From assembly GCA_004555155.1 (NCBI GenBank), contig SFJH01000020.1, positions 8,244 through 72,243 of the forward strand: DNA of 64,000 nt, in the 5' to 3' direction. Below, in pieces: positions 8,058-16,228 of the stretch. Source of the DNA: Clostridiales bacterium (GTDB taxonomy: Bacteria > Bacillota > Clostridia > Christensenellales > Aristaeellaceae). How positions within the stretch are numbered: position 1 is the first letter of the stretch; every line of letters starts with the position of its first letter. The notes beneath the pieces are model-generated. The model saw nothing but the letters and a program-made list of their open reading frames with translations. It ran no database searches and was not told the origin of the DNA. The translations under genes were made by a program, and so were the position numbers.

Positions 8058-8489
8058 ATGCTCAAGGGTATTCCCAATCTGCTTCCCCCGGAGCTTCTGA
8101 AGATTCTGATGGAGATGGGCCACGGCGACACCATCGTCATCGGCGACGGCAACTTCCCCCACGCCTCCATTGCCAAGAACAGCACGCTCGTCCGGATGGA
8201 CGGCCATGGAGCCTGCGAGGTGCTGGACGCCATCCTGACGCTGATGCCGCTGGACACCTATGTGGACGCGCCCGTGTCGCTGATGCAGGTCACGCCCGGC
8301 GACAACGTGGCCACGCCCATCTGGGACGAGTTCGCGAAGATCGTCGAAAAGCACCAGCCCGGCACGAAGATCGGCCAGATCGAGCGCTTCCAGTTCTACG
8401 ATACGGCGCGCAGGTGCTATGCGGTGGTGTCCACCGGCGAAACCGCGCTCTATGCCAACGTGATTCTTCAGAAGGGCGTCATCAAGTAA
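8058..8489 (+). CDS. RbsD/FucU family sugar mutarotase
   Basis: A 143-residue protein of the RbsD/FucU superfamily, which speeds interconversion of pyranose/furanose or anomeric forms of sugars such as fucose or ribose. The MGHGD motif near residue 21 contains the conserved His; GDGNFPHAS and the C-terminal TGETALYANVILQKGV match FucU more than RbsD. GGGTGA precedes the ATG. It is monocistronic, flanked by its own promoter and a terminator, and no fucose genes are adjacent. Sugar specificity is inferred, not shown. Confidence 0.9.
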   Translation: MLKGIPNLLPPELLKILMEMGHGDTIVIGDGNFPHASIAKNSTLVRMDGHGACEVLDAILTLMPLDTYVDAPVSLMQVTPGDNVATPIWDEFAKIVEKHQPGTKIGQIERFQFYDTARRCYAVVSTGETALYANVILQKGVIK

Positions 8490-8501
8490 CCCGATTCCGA
8501 G

Positions 8502-8532
8502 GGCGGGAGCGTCGGCGCGCTTCCGCCTTTTC
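8502..8532 (+). terminator. Intrinsic terminator after the fucU-like gene
   Basis: A 10-bp stem with one G-T wobble (8502-8511 with 8518-8527) and a TTTT run (8528-8531). Confidence 0.75.
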
Positions 8533-8573
8533 TGATACCGCCTCCTCAGCCTGGATTCAAAAGGAGTTTCAAC

Positions 8574-9341
8574 ATGCTGACACTGGACAGACGGCGAGCC
8601 TTCGGGCTGTGGTTTTTCGTCGCCATACTGGCCCACTTCGCCCTCTATTTCAACGACGGATCCTTCTTCGTTCTGGAGCGCGACGGCGACGCGCTGGCGG
8701 CGTTCACCATGGCCAACGCCATGGGCATGGTCACCTACATCATGCCCCTGTTCGCCGCGCTGCCCTTTTCCGCCGGCTTCTGCGCCGACTGGAACAGCGG
8801 CTTTGCAGGCCCTGCCGCGATGCGCGCCGGCAACCGGCAGTATCTGTTCAGCAAGTGGCTGGCCTGCGCGCTCTCCGGCGGACTGGCGCCGGCCCTCGCC
8901 ACGCTGCTGTTTCTCCTGATGCTGAATCTGAAATTTCCCACCTCTGCGGAGTTCATGGCGATCTGCGCCGCCGGAGATCCCTTCAACGGCGTGCTGAACC
9001 TGGGCGCCCCGCTGGGGCTGGCGCTCTACTACTCCGGGCTGATTGCCATGCAGTTCCTGGCAGGCGCGTGCTGGGCCAGCGTGGGGCTGGCCTTTTCGGC
9101 GTTCTGCCCCAACGTGCTGCTGACGCTCTGCGTGCCGCTGGCGGCTTACCGCCTGTCGCTGGAGCTCTATTACTGGCTGAACCTGCCCTACTGGCTGAAC
9201 CTGCCGCTTCTGCAGGACTGCTGCGTGGAGATGAACTACGCGCTGACGCTGCTGACCGGCGTGTTCGTCTTCGGCGGGCTGAGCCTGCTGATGGGCGCGA
9301 TCTTCTGTTTCCGCGCAAGGAGGAGGCTGACGTATGGATAA
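8574..9341 (+). CDS. Integral membrane protein, probable ABC-2 type permease subunit
   Basis: A 255-residue very hydrophobic protein with about six membrane spans and a C-terminal Arg-rich tail (RARRRLTYG). It is not a recognisable family by motif, but it is the first of three overlapping genes (8-nt overlap with the next) ending in an ABC ATPase, the usual layout of ABC-2 exporters. A local duplication of YYWLNLP/YWLNLP lies near residue 200. GGAG precedes the ATG. Transported substrate unknown. Confidence 0.75.
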   Translation: MLTLDRRRAFGLWFFVAILAHFALYFNDGSFFVLERDGDALAAFTMANAMGMVTYIMPLFAALPFSAGFCADWNSGFAGPAAMRAGNRQYLFSKWLACALSGGLAPALATLLFLLMLNLKFPTSAEFMAICAAGDPFNGVLNLGAPLGLALYYSGLIAMQFLAGACWASVGLAFSAFCPNVLLTLCVPLAAYRLSLELYYWLNLPYWLNLPLLQDCCVEMNYALTLLTGVFVFGGLSLLMGAIFCFRARRRLTYG

Positions 9342-10170
9342 GCGTGCATGGGCCTGCTGCCGCCACAGTCTGAGAACGCTGATCGCCACGCCGCGCATCT
9401 GGGCGGTGCTGATTCTCTGCGTGCTGTGCATCGACCGCTATCTCGCCCCGATCACGGACATGATGACCGCCGAGGGCGCGCGCATCAGCTGGGCGGGGCT
9501 GGCGGTCTTCCTGCTCAACGACAGCTGGGTCTCCGCAATGGCGGCGCTGGGCCTGCTGATTCTGCTGTTCGACGTGCCGCGCCGCGACGAAGCGCAGAAG
9601 TATCTGCTGATGCGCGCGGGCCGTCGCGCCTGGGCGCGGGGCCAGCTGTACTACGTGCTTTGCGCCGCAGCGCTCTACATGGCGGCGCTGGGCCTGATCC
9701 TGCTGGCGTGGCTTGCGCCCTGGATCGACTGGACGTCCGGCTGGAGCCCGACCATCGAGCAGTTCGTGAACGGCGCTTACGAGGTCTACGACAGCATGAT
9801 CTACTACGATCCCTGGATTCTCCGCGCCTATTCTCCGCTGGGCGCGCTGGCGCTGGAGGGTGCGCTGCACTACATCCTCTTCGCGGCGCTGGGCTTCGCC
9901 ATGTGCCTGGTGAACGCCGCGGCGGGCAGCCGCGCGGGATTCCTGATCGCCGCCGCCCCCGTGCTGGCGGATACCGTCATCACCGAATACTTCCCCGTCT
10001 CCGCAACCTATTTCTCTCCGGCAACGCTGACCCGGCTCTCCTGTCTGGACTACGGGGATGAAATGCTGCGGCCCTCTGCCGGATATGCGCTGTTCGCGCT
10101 GCTTCTGCTGGCCGCGGTTCTCGGCGCGCTGTTTGTATGCGTATATGGCAGAAAGGAAGTGCACCCATGA
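9334..10170 (+). CDS. Integral membrane protein, second ABC-2 type permease-like subunit
   Basis: A 278-residue hydrophobic protein with about six spans; the N-terminus is short and basic. It overlaps the upstream membrane gene by 8 nt and the downstream ATPase by 4 nt (ATGA), so all three are translationally coupled. GGAGG lies before the ATG at 9334. No close family motif was recognised. By context it pairs with the preceding protein as the membrane part of an exporter. Confidence 0.75.
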   Translation: MDKRAWACCRHSLRTLIATPRIWAVLILCVLCIDRYLAPITDMMTAEGARISWAGLAVFLLNDSWVSAMAALGLLILLFDVPRRDEAQKYLLMRAGRRAWARGQLYYVLCAAALYMAALGLILLAWLAPWIDWTSGWSPTIEQFVNGAYEVYDSMIYYDPWILRAYSPLGALALEGALHYILFAALGFAMCLVNAAAGSRAGFLIAAAPVLADTVITEYFPVSATYFSPATLTRLSCLDYGDEMLRPSAGYALFALLLLAAVLGALFVCVYGRKEVHP

Positions 10171-10799
10171 TCAAGCTTTCTCATGTGACCAAGCGCTACG
10201 GGCGCGAAACGGTGCTGGACGACGTCAGCGCGTTCTTCCGCGCCGGCGAAATCCACGGCATCATCGGCCGCAACGGCTCGGGCAAGACGGTGCTGCTCAA
10301 GTGCATCGCCGGGCTGTCCAGTGTGGATCAGGGCGTCATCCGGGTGGGGCGGAAGGTCATCGGCCGCGACGTCGAGATTCCGCCGCGCATGGGCGCGATC
10401 ATCGAGACGCCCGGCTTCCTGCCCAATTACTCGGGCTACCGCAATCTGAAATTTCTGGCGGACATCCGGGGCCGGATCGACGGCGTGGACGTGTGCGAGG
10501 CCATGGAGCGCGTGGGCCTGGATCCCGAGAGCCGCAAGCACGTTTCGAAGTATTCGCTGGGCATGCGCCAGCGGCTCGGCATCGCCCAGGCGCTGATGGA
10601 GCGCCCCCGGCTGCTGCTGCTGGACGAGCCGATGAACGGTCTGGACAACGAGGGCGTAGAAGACATGCGCCAGCTGTTTCTCAACCTGCGCAGCGAGGGA
10701 CGAACGCTGCTCATCGCCAGCCACAATCCGCTGGACATTCAGGAGCTGTGCGACCACGTCTATCAGATGGACGCCGGCCGCCTGTACTCCATCCGCTGA
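10167..10799 (+). CDS. ABC transporter ATP-binding protein (exporter type)
   Basis: A 210-residue ATPase. Walker A is GRNGSGKT (residues 34-41), the Q-loop region follows at about 80, the signature is YSLGMRQRLGIA (the LGMRQR form common in BcrA/NatA-type exporters), Walker B is LLLLDEPMNGLD, and the switch His lies in ASHN. It is short because it lacks the C-terminal extension of many BcrA proteins. It powers the two upstream membrane subunits; candidate substrates such as antimicrobial peptides or lipids are only guesses. Confidence 0.93.
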   Translation: MIKLSHVTKRYGRETVLDDVSAFFRAGEIHGIIGRNGSGKTVLLKCIAGLSSVDQGVIRVGRKVIGRDVEIPPRMGAIIETPGFLPNYSGYRNLKFLADIRGRIDGVDVCEAMERVGLDPESRKHVSKYSLGMRQRLGIAQALMERPRLLLLDEPMNGLDNEGVEDMRQLFLNLRSEGRTLLIASHNPLDIQELCDHVYQMDAGRLYSIR

Positions 10800-10863
10800 C
10801 CGCATCCCGCGGCAGGGACGCTGGCAAGGTATCGCGTTAAAGCGTAAATTCCTGTTAAACCGG

Positions 10864-10892
10864 TTGACAACGAACAATATCCGTGTTATAAT
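10864..10892 (+). promoter_or_regulatory. Consensus promoter of the ilv-leu operon
   Basis: TTGACA (10864-10869), 17-nt spacer and TATAAT (10887-10892), a perfect sigma-70/sigma-A consensus. Transcription should start near 10898-10900, giving a leader of about 300 nt before ilvB. Confidence 0.88.
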
Positions 10893-10942
10893 GCATAACA
10901 ATCGGATTTTACTCGTGATTCTTGACGATGGAGATTGTCGAA

Positions 10943-11062
10943 ATGAACGCTGTCTTTGCAATGATCGGCATCCTGGGTCTACTCGCCAGCATTATCCTTG
11001 TGCGACTTATTATGCACGACGATAGTGCTAAAAGTTATGCCCTGCAATGCCAAGCGTTTTGA
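10943..11062 (+). CDS. Branched-chain amino acid-rich leader peptide of the ilv-leu operon
   Basis: A 39-codon frame with ATG at 10943 and GGAG at 10930-10933, starting about 45 nt from the transcription start. Residues 8-23 (IGILGLLASIILVRLI) hold 11 Ile/Leu/Val out of 16, with codons CTA, CTT and ATT that neighbouring genes hardly use. The sequence 11028-11058 near its 3' end is complementary to the terminator arms at 11122-11144. This is the layout of an attenuator peptide: slow decoding when charged Ile-, Leu- or Val-tRNA is scarce would leave the antiterminator free to form. The peptide is likely to have no function after synthesis. It is too short for normal gene callers. Confidence 0.78.
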   Translation: MNAVFAMIGILGLLASIILVRLIMHDDSAKSYALQCQAF

Positions 11063-11159
11063 TTCGGCAGCCAGAGGATGAAATCAATGGATGTCGAAAA
11101 TTCGGGAAAAAGATGTTTCGCAACGCCTGCAGTCTAACTTTTAGACGGCAGGCGTTTTT
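11028..11159 (+). promoter_or_regulatory. Transcription attenuator (antiterminator/terminator) of the ilv-leu operon
   Basis: Terminator: ACGCCTGC (11123-11130) plus GTCTAA (11132-11137) pair with TTAGAC (11141-11146) plus GCAGGCGT (11148-11155), one A-G mismatch, then TTTTT (11155-11159). Antiterminator: three nested helices, 11028-11037 with 11135-11144 (10 bp, perfect), 11042-11046 with 11128-11132 (5 bp) and 11054-11058 with 11122-11126 (5 bp). The two folds use the same bases and exclude each other. The 5' partners lie in the leader-peptide frame, just downstream of its Ile/Leu/Val codons. No T-box consensus is present. Confidence 0.78.
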
Positions 11160-11197
11160 CTGCAAGCAATCGCTCAATACACAAGGAGGAACACATC

Positions 11198-12904
11198 ATG
11201 CAGATGACCGGCGCAAAGATTCTGATGGAATGTCTGCTGGAGCAGGGGGTCGACACGATCTTCGGCTATCCGGGCGGCACCATCCTGAACGTTTACGACG
11301 AGCTGTATCATTATGAAGGCCGCGTCAAACACATTCTGACCGCCCACGAACAGGGCGCGTGCCACGCGGCGGACGGCTACGCCCGCTCCACCGGCAAGGT
11401 TGGCGTATGCTTCGCCACCTCCGGCCCCGGCGCGACCAATCTGGTCACCGGCATCGCCACCGCTTACATGGACTCCTCGCCCATCGTCTGCATCACCTGC
11501 AACGTCAACACCGACCTGATCGGAAAGGACTCCTTCCAGGAGGTCGATATCACCGGCGTGACCATGCCCATCACCAAGTGCAACTATCTGGTGCGCTGCG
11601 TAGAGGATCTGGCCGACACCGTGCGCGAAGCCTTCGCCATCGCCCGCAGCGGACGTCCCGGCCCCGTGCTGCTGGACATCCCCAAGAATGTCACCGCGGC
11701 GCTGTGCGAATATGAACCGCTGGATCGCCGGGAGCACGGCTCCAACGGCAAGCTGGGCAAGCTGATGCAGCGCGCCAGCCAGAACTTCAAGGCCCCCGAG
11801 CCGGATCACGCCGACATCGACAGGCTGGTGGAGCTGATCAACGAATCCAAAAAGCCGCTCCTGATCTGCGGCGGCGGCGTGGTGCGCAGCCGCGCCCACG
11901 TGGAGTTCGAAGCCTTCGCCAACAAGATCGACTCACCTGTCGCCATCACCGTCATGGGCGGCGGCGGCTTCCGCGGCCGCAACAAGCTGACCACCGGCAT
12001 GATCGGCATGCACGGCTCCCAGGCCTCCAACATGGCCGTGGACGCCTGCGACCTGCTCATCGCCGTGGGCTGCCGGTTCTCCGATCGCGTGGCGCTGAAG
12101 CCCTCCAGCTTCGCGCAGAACGCGAAGATCGTTCAGATCGACATCGACCGCTCGGAGATCAACAAGAACGTCGAGACCGACCACCACATCATCGGCGACG
12201 CCAAGCGCGTGCTGGAACTGCTCAACGAGCGCGTTCACCAGATGGACCACTCCGAGTGGAAGGACTACGTGTTCTCCTTCAAGACGGAGACCGAGTACGA
12301 TCAGGTGGAGGACCGCCTGACCCCCGGCCAGGTTCTCTCGTCCATCGCCCGGATCCTGCCCCAGGACACCATCGTCTCCACCGACGTCGGCCAGCACCAG
12401 ATGTGGGCCATCCAGCACTTCCACTTTGACTATCCGGGCCAGCTGCTCACCTCGGGCGGCTTCGGCACCATGGGCTTCGGCCTGGGCGCAGCCATCGGCG
12501 CGCAGGTGGGCAACCCGGACAAGTGCGTGCTGCACGTAACCGGCGACGGCGGCTTCCGCATGAACTGCAACGAGCTGGCCACCGAGCAGTATTACAACCT
12601 GCCCATCATCACGGTGCTGTTCAACAACGGCACGCTGGGCATGGTTCGCCAGTGGCAGACGCTGATCTACAAGGGCCACTACTCCCAGACCACGCTGGAC
12701 CGCGCGCCCAACTTCGTGAAGCTGGCGGAGGCCTATGGCCTGGGCGGCCGCCGGGTCACCAACGTGGAGGAGCTGGAGGAGGCGCTCAATGAAGCGCTGC
12801 ACTGCGGCCACGGCTATGTGATCGACTGCGCCATCGATATGGACGAGATGGTTCGTCCCATGGTGGGCGGCGGCAGCCACATCACCCAGTTCATGATCGA
12901 TTGA
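11198..12904 (+). CDS. ilvB: Acetolactate synthase large (catalytic) subunit
   Basis: A 568-residue ThDP- and FAD-dependent enzyme that condenses pyruvate into acetolactate or 2-acetohydroxybutyrate, the first common step to Val, Leu and Ile. The catalytic Glu51 is in HEQGA, the ThDP/Mg motif runs from GDGGF (about residue 449) to the NNGTLGMV segment, and the GYPGG N-terminus is typical of biosynthetic AHAS. AAGGAGG precedes ATG 11198. It is the first gene of the operon, 38 nt after the attenuator T run, and is followed after 13 nt by ilvN. Confidence 0.97.
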   Translation: MQMTGAKILMECLLEQGVDTIFGYPGGTILNVYDELYHYEGRVKHILTAHEQGACHAADGYARSTGKVGVCFATSGPGATNLVTGIATAYMDSSPIVCITCNVNTDLIGKDSFQEVDITGVTMPITKCNYLVRCVEDLADTVREAFAIARSGRPGPVLLDIPKNVTAALCEYEPLDRREHGSNGKLGKLMQRASQNFKAPEPDHADIDRLVELINESKKPLLICGGGVVRSRAHVEFEAFANKIDSPVAITVMGGGGFRGRNKLTTGMIGMHGSQASNMAVDACDLLIAVGCRFSDRVALKPSSFAQNAKIVQIDIDRSEINKNVETDHHIIGDAKRVLELLNERVHQMDHSEWKDYVFSFKTETEYDQVEDRLTPGQVLSSIARILPQDTIVSTDVGQHQMWAIQHFHFDYPGQLLTSGGFGTMGFGLGAAIGAQVGNPDKCVLHVTGDGGFRMNCNELATEQYYNLPIITVLFNNGTLGMVRQWQTLIYKGHYSQTTLDRAPNFVKLAEAYGLGGRRVTNVEELEEALNEALHCGHGYVIDCAIDMDEMVRPMVGGGSHITQFMID

Positions 12905-12917
12905 GGAGGGAAGCGCA

Positions 12918-13469
12918 ATGAACCAGATCACAAGACGAACTCTGGCCGTGCTGGTGGACAACGAAGCGGGCGTCCTGTCGCGGGTCGTGCGGCTGTTCTC
13001 CGGCAAAGGCTACAACATCGAATCCCTGGCCGTCGGCACCACCGACGACCCCAAGGTCTCGCGCATCACCATTGAAGTGCTGGCGGACGAAAAGCAGACC
13101 CATCTGCTGTCCAACCAGCTGCGCAAGCTCATCTGTGTGCACTCGGTCAAGACCCTGCAGCCGGATCACTCCATCCGCCGCGAGCTGGTGCTGATCAAGG
13201 TGCTGGCGCAGACCAGCGAGACCCGCAACGAGGTGATCCAGATCGCGAACATCTTCCGCGCGTCGATCATCGACGTCTCGATCTCCTCGATCACCCTTGC
13301 CGTCATCGGCGATGAGAGCAAGGCTGAAGCAATCCAAAACCTCCTGAAGGAGTTTGGAATCCTCGAACTCGTGCGCACCGGCATGGTGGCGCTCGAGCGA
13401 GGACAATACACCATTGACGAACAGACCAAGGAAAAAGGAGAGTTTGACTATGGCAAAAATGTACTATGA
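12918..13469 (+). CDS. ilvN: Acetolactate synthase small (regulatory) subunit
   Basis: A 183-residue subunit that activates IlvB and carries the valine-feedback site. An ACT domain occupies residues about 5-75 (TLAVLVDNEAGVLSRVVRLFSGKGYNIESLAVG), followed by the ALS_ss_C domain. GGAGGG precedes the ATG. Its last seven codons overlap the start of ilvC by 20 nt in another frame, and the ilvC ribosome binding site lies within this gene. The gene is often called ilvH in other species. Confidence 0.95.
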   Translation: MNQITRRTLAVLVDNEAGVLSRVVRLFSGKGYNIESLAVGTTDDPKVSRITIEVLADEKQTHLLSNQLRKLICVHSVKTLQPDHSIRRELVLIKVLAQTSETRNEVIQIANIFRASIIDVSISSITLAVIGDESKAEAIQNLLKEFGILELVRTGMVALERGQYTIDEQTKEKGEFDYGKNVL

Positions 13470-14469
13470 GAAGGACTGCGATCTCAACAAGCTCAACGGC
13501 AAGAAGATTGCGATCATTGGTTACGGTTCCCAGGGTCACGCCCACGCGCTGAATCTGCGCGATTCCGGCTGCGACGTCATCGTCGGCCTGCGCAAGGGCG
13601 GCAAGTCCTGGCCCGTTGCGGAGAAAGACGGCTTCAACGTCATGACCGTTCCGGAGGCCACCCAGCAGGCGGACATCATCATGATCCTGATCAACGATGA
13701 GAAGCAGGCCGACATGTACAAAAAGGACATCGAGCCCTACCTGACCGAGGGCAAGGCCATCGCGTTCGCCCACGGCTTCAACATCCGCTACAAGCAGATC
13801 GTTCCTCCGGCCAATGTGGACGTGTTCATGGCGGCCCCCAAGGGCCCGGGCCACACCGTCCGCTCCCAGTACGTCGCGGGCAAGGGCGTTCCCTGCCTGA
13901 TCGCCGTGGAGCAGAACGCCACCGGCAAGTGCTATGACATCGCCCTGGCCTACATCGCAGGCATCGGCGGCGCCCGCGCGGGCATCATGGAGACCACCAT
14001 GCACGACGAGACCGAGACCGACCTGTTCGGCGAGCAGGCCGTGCTGTGCGGCGGCGTAGTCGATCTGATGCGCTGCGGCTTCGAGACGCTGGTCGAGGCC
14101 GGCTACGAGCCCGAGAACGCCTACTTCGAGTGCATCCACGAGATGAAGCTGATCGTCGACCTGATCAACAAGGGCGGCGTCGCGGCCATGAACTACTCCA
14201 TCTCCGACACCGCCGAGTACGGCGAGTACGTCTCCGGCCCCCGCGTCCTGCCCTATGAGCAGACCAAGGCCAACATGAAGGCCGTGCTCAGCGACATCCA
14301 GGACGGCACCTTCGCCGGCAAGTGGATCGCCGAGAACAAGAACGGCCGCTGCTTCTTCAACTCCAAGCGCGAGCAGCTCGCCAAGCATCCCATGGAGATC
14401 ATCGGCAAGCAGCTGCGCGAGCAGATGCTGTGGAAGAACGACGCCGATCTGGACAACGCTTCCAACTAA
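13450..14469 (+). CDS. ilvC: Ketol-acid reductoisomerase (NADP+), class I
   Basis: A 339-residue enzyme that rearranges and reduces acetolactate to dihydroxyisovalerate. The Rossmann loop is GYGSQGHAHALNLRDSG, followed by a specificity loop with Arg and Ser (GLRKGGKSW) that favours NADPH. Metal ligands are in DETETDLFGEQ (Asp/Glu) and ECIHEMKLIVDL. The length is that of class I enzymes. ATG 13450 is chosen because MAKMYYEKD is the family N-terminus and AAGGAGAG precedes it; it overlaps ilvN by 20 nt. Confidence 0.97.
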   Translation: MAKMYYEKDCDLNKLNGKKIAIIGYGSQGHAHALNLRDSGCDVIVGLRKGGKSWPVAEKDGFNVMTVPEATQQADIIMILINDEKQADMYKKDIEPYLTEGKAIAFAHGFNIRYKQIVPPANVDVFMAAPKGPGHTVRSQYVAGKGVPCLIAVEQNATGKCYDIALAYIAGIGGARAGIMETTMHDETETDLFGEQAVLCGGVVDLMRCGFETLVEAGYEPENAYFECIHEMKLIVDLINKGGVAAMNYSISDTAEYGEYVSGPRVLPYEQTKANMKAVLSDIQDGTFAGKWIAENKNGRCFFNSKREQLAKHPMEIIGKQLREQMLWKNDADLDNASN

Positions 14470-14486
14470 TCTCTCCTTTTTCTTCT

Positions 14487-14514
14487 GCCGCGGGCGTCCC
14501 GCCACGCCCGCGGC
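14487..14514 (+). other. GC-rich hairpin in the ilvC-ilvD gap
   Basis: An 11-bp perfect stem (14487-14497 with 14504-14514) without a T run. It may stabilise or mark a processing point in the ilv-leu mRNA; it is unlikely to be an efficient terminator because the operon continues. Confidence 0.5.
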
Positions 14515-14546
14515 CCTTCGGGATTTCCAACGGGAGGTACAACGCT

Positions 14547-16208
14547 ATGAATTCTGATTACATCAAGTCGGGCGTCGAGCGCGCCCCGAACCGGAGCCTG
14601 CTTTACGCGCTGGGATATACGGACGAGGAAATTCGCCGTCCGATCATCGGCGTCGTCAGCTCCCACAATGAAATCGTTCCCGGTCACATGAACCTCGACA
14701 AGATCGCCGAGGCCGTGAAGGCCGGCGTGCGCGCAGCCGGCGGCACCCCGGTCATGTTCCCCGCCATCGCCGTCTGCGACGGCATCGCCATGGGCCACAT
14801 CGGCATGAAGTATTCCCTGGTCACCCGCGACCTGATCGCCGATTCCACCGAGGCCATGGCCATCGCGCACCAGTTCGACGGACTGGTGATGATCCCCAAC
14901 TGTGATAAAAACGTGCCCGGCCTGTTGATGGCCGCCGCGCGATTGAATATTCCCACCATCTTCGTCTCCGGCGGCCCGATGCTGGCCGGACACCTGAAGG
15001 ACGGCCGCCGCACCTGCCTGAGCCACATGTTCGAGGCGGTCGGCGCCTATCACGCCGGTACGCTGGACGACAAGGGCGTGCTGGACTACGAAGAAAATGC
15101 CTGCCCCTCCTGCGGCTCCTGCTCCGGCATGTACACCGCCAACTCCATGAACTGCCTGACCGAGGCCATCGGCATGGCGCTGCCGGGCAACGGCACCATT
15201 CCCGCGCCCTACTCCGCCCGCCTGCGCCTGGCCAAGCACGCCGGCATGCAGATCATGCAGCTGGTGGAGAAGAACATCCGCCCCCGCGACATCATGACTC
15301 CCGCCGCGTTCCACAACGCCGAGACCGTCGATATGGCGCTGGGCTGCTCCACCAACACCATGCTGCATCTGCCCGCCATCGCCCATGAGGCCGGCGTGAC
15401 CATCGATCTGGACATGTCCAACGAGATCTCCGCCAAGACCCCGAACCTGTGCCATCTGGCCCCTGCGGGCGACACCTTCATGGAGGATCTCGAGCGCGCC
15501 GGCGGCGTGTCCGCAGTGATGAAAGAGCTGACGAAGAAGGATCTGCTGGATACCTCCGTCATGACGGTCACCGGCAAGACCATGGCTGAGAATCTGGAGG
15601 GCGTGGAGAATCTCGATCCCTCCATCATCCGCCCCATCGAAAATCCCTACTCCGCCCAGGGCGGCATCGCCGTATTGAAGGGCAACCTGGCCGTGGACGG
15701 CTGCGTGGTCAAGCAGTCCGCCGTCGCGCCCGAGATGATGGTGCACGAGGGCCCCGCCCGCGTGTTCGACTCCGAGGAGGACGCCATCGCCGCCATCTAT
15801 GCGAAAAAGATCGTGCCCGGCGACGTGGTGGTCATCCGCTACGAGGGCCCCAAGGGCGGTCCCGGCATGCGCGAGATGCTCAACCCCACCTCCGCCATCT
15901 GCGGCATGGGCCTGGGCGAGAGCGTGGCGCTGATCACCGACGGCCGCTTCTCCGGCGCCACCCGCGGCGCGTCCATCGGCCACATCAGCCCCGAAGCGGC
16001 TGCGGGCGGACTGATCGCGCTGGTGGAGGAGGGCGACCTGATCTCCATCGACATTCCCAACTGCAAAATTGAGCTGAAGGTGTCCGACGAGGCGCTGGCC
16101 GAGCGCCGCGCGAAGTGGGTCTGCCCGGAGCCGAAGGTCAAGACCGGCTACCTGGCCCGCTACGCCAAGCTGGTCACCTCCGCCGACAAGGGAGCAATTT
16201 TGCTGTAA
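14547..16208 (+). CDS. ilvD: Dihydroxy-acid dehydratase
   Basis: A 553-residue Fe-S dehydratase that converts dihydroxyisovalerate to 2-oxoisovalerate and the homologous Ile precursor. Cluster cysteines are seen in CDKNVPG (residue about 116) and in ACPSCGSCSGMYTANSMNC (about 185-205); the GPKGGPGMREM and DGRFSGATRGASIGHISPEA segments form the active site. GGGAGG precedes ATG 14547. It lies 77 nt after ilvC and 20 nt before leuA. Length matches the family. Confidence 0.97.
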   Translation: MNSDYIKSGVERAPNRSLLYALGYTDEEIRRPIIGVVSSHNEIVPGHMNLDKIAEAVKAGVRAAGGTPVMFPAIAVCDGIAMGHIGMKYSLVTRDLIADSTEAMAIAHQFDGLVMIPNCDKNVPGLLMAAARLNIPTIFVSGGPMLAGHLKDGRRTCLSHMFEAVGAYHAGTLDDKGVLDYEENACPSCGSCSGMYTANSMNCLTEAIGMALPGNGTIPAPYSARLRLAKHAGMQIMQLVEKNIRPRDIMTPAAFHNAETVDMALGCSTNTMLHLPAIAHEAGVTIDLDMSNEISAKTPNLCHLAPAGDTFMEDLERAGGVSAVMKELTKKDLLDTSVMTVTGKTMAENLEGVENLDPSIIRPIENPYSAQGGIAVLKGNLAVDGCVVKQSAVAPEMMVHEGPARVFDSEEDAIAAIYAKKIVPGDVVVIRYEGPKGGPGMREMLNPTSAICGMGLGESVALITDGRFSGATRGASIGHISPEAAAGGLIALVEEGDLISIDIPNCKIELKVSDEALAERRAKWVCPEPKVKTGYLARYAKLVTSADKGAILL

Positions 16209-16228
16209 TCAAGGAGGATGAACGCAAA

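Noticed and set aside
10893..11160. T-box riboswitch ahead of ilvB
   Set aside because: The T-box sequence, AG bulge and stem I features were not found; the leader-peptide attenuator explains the region.
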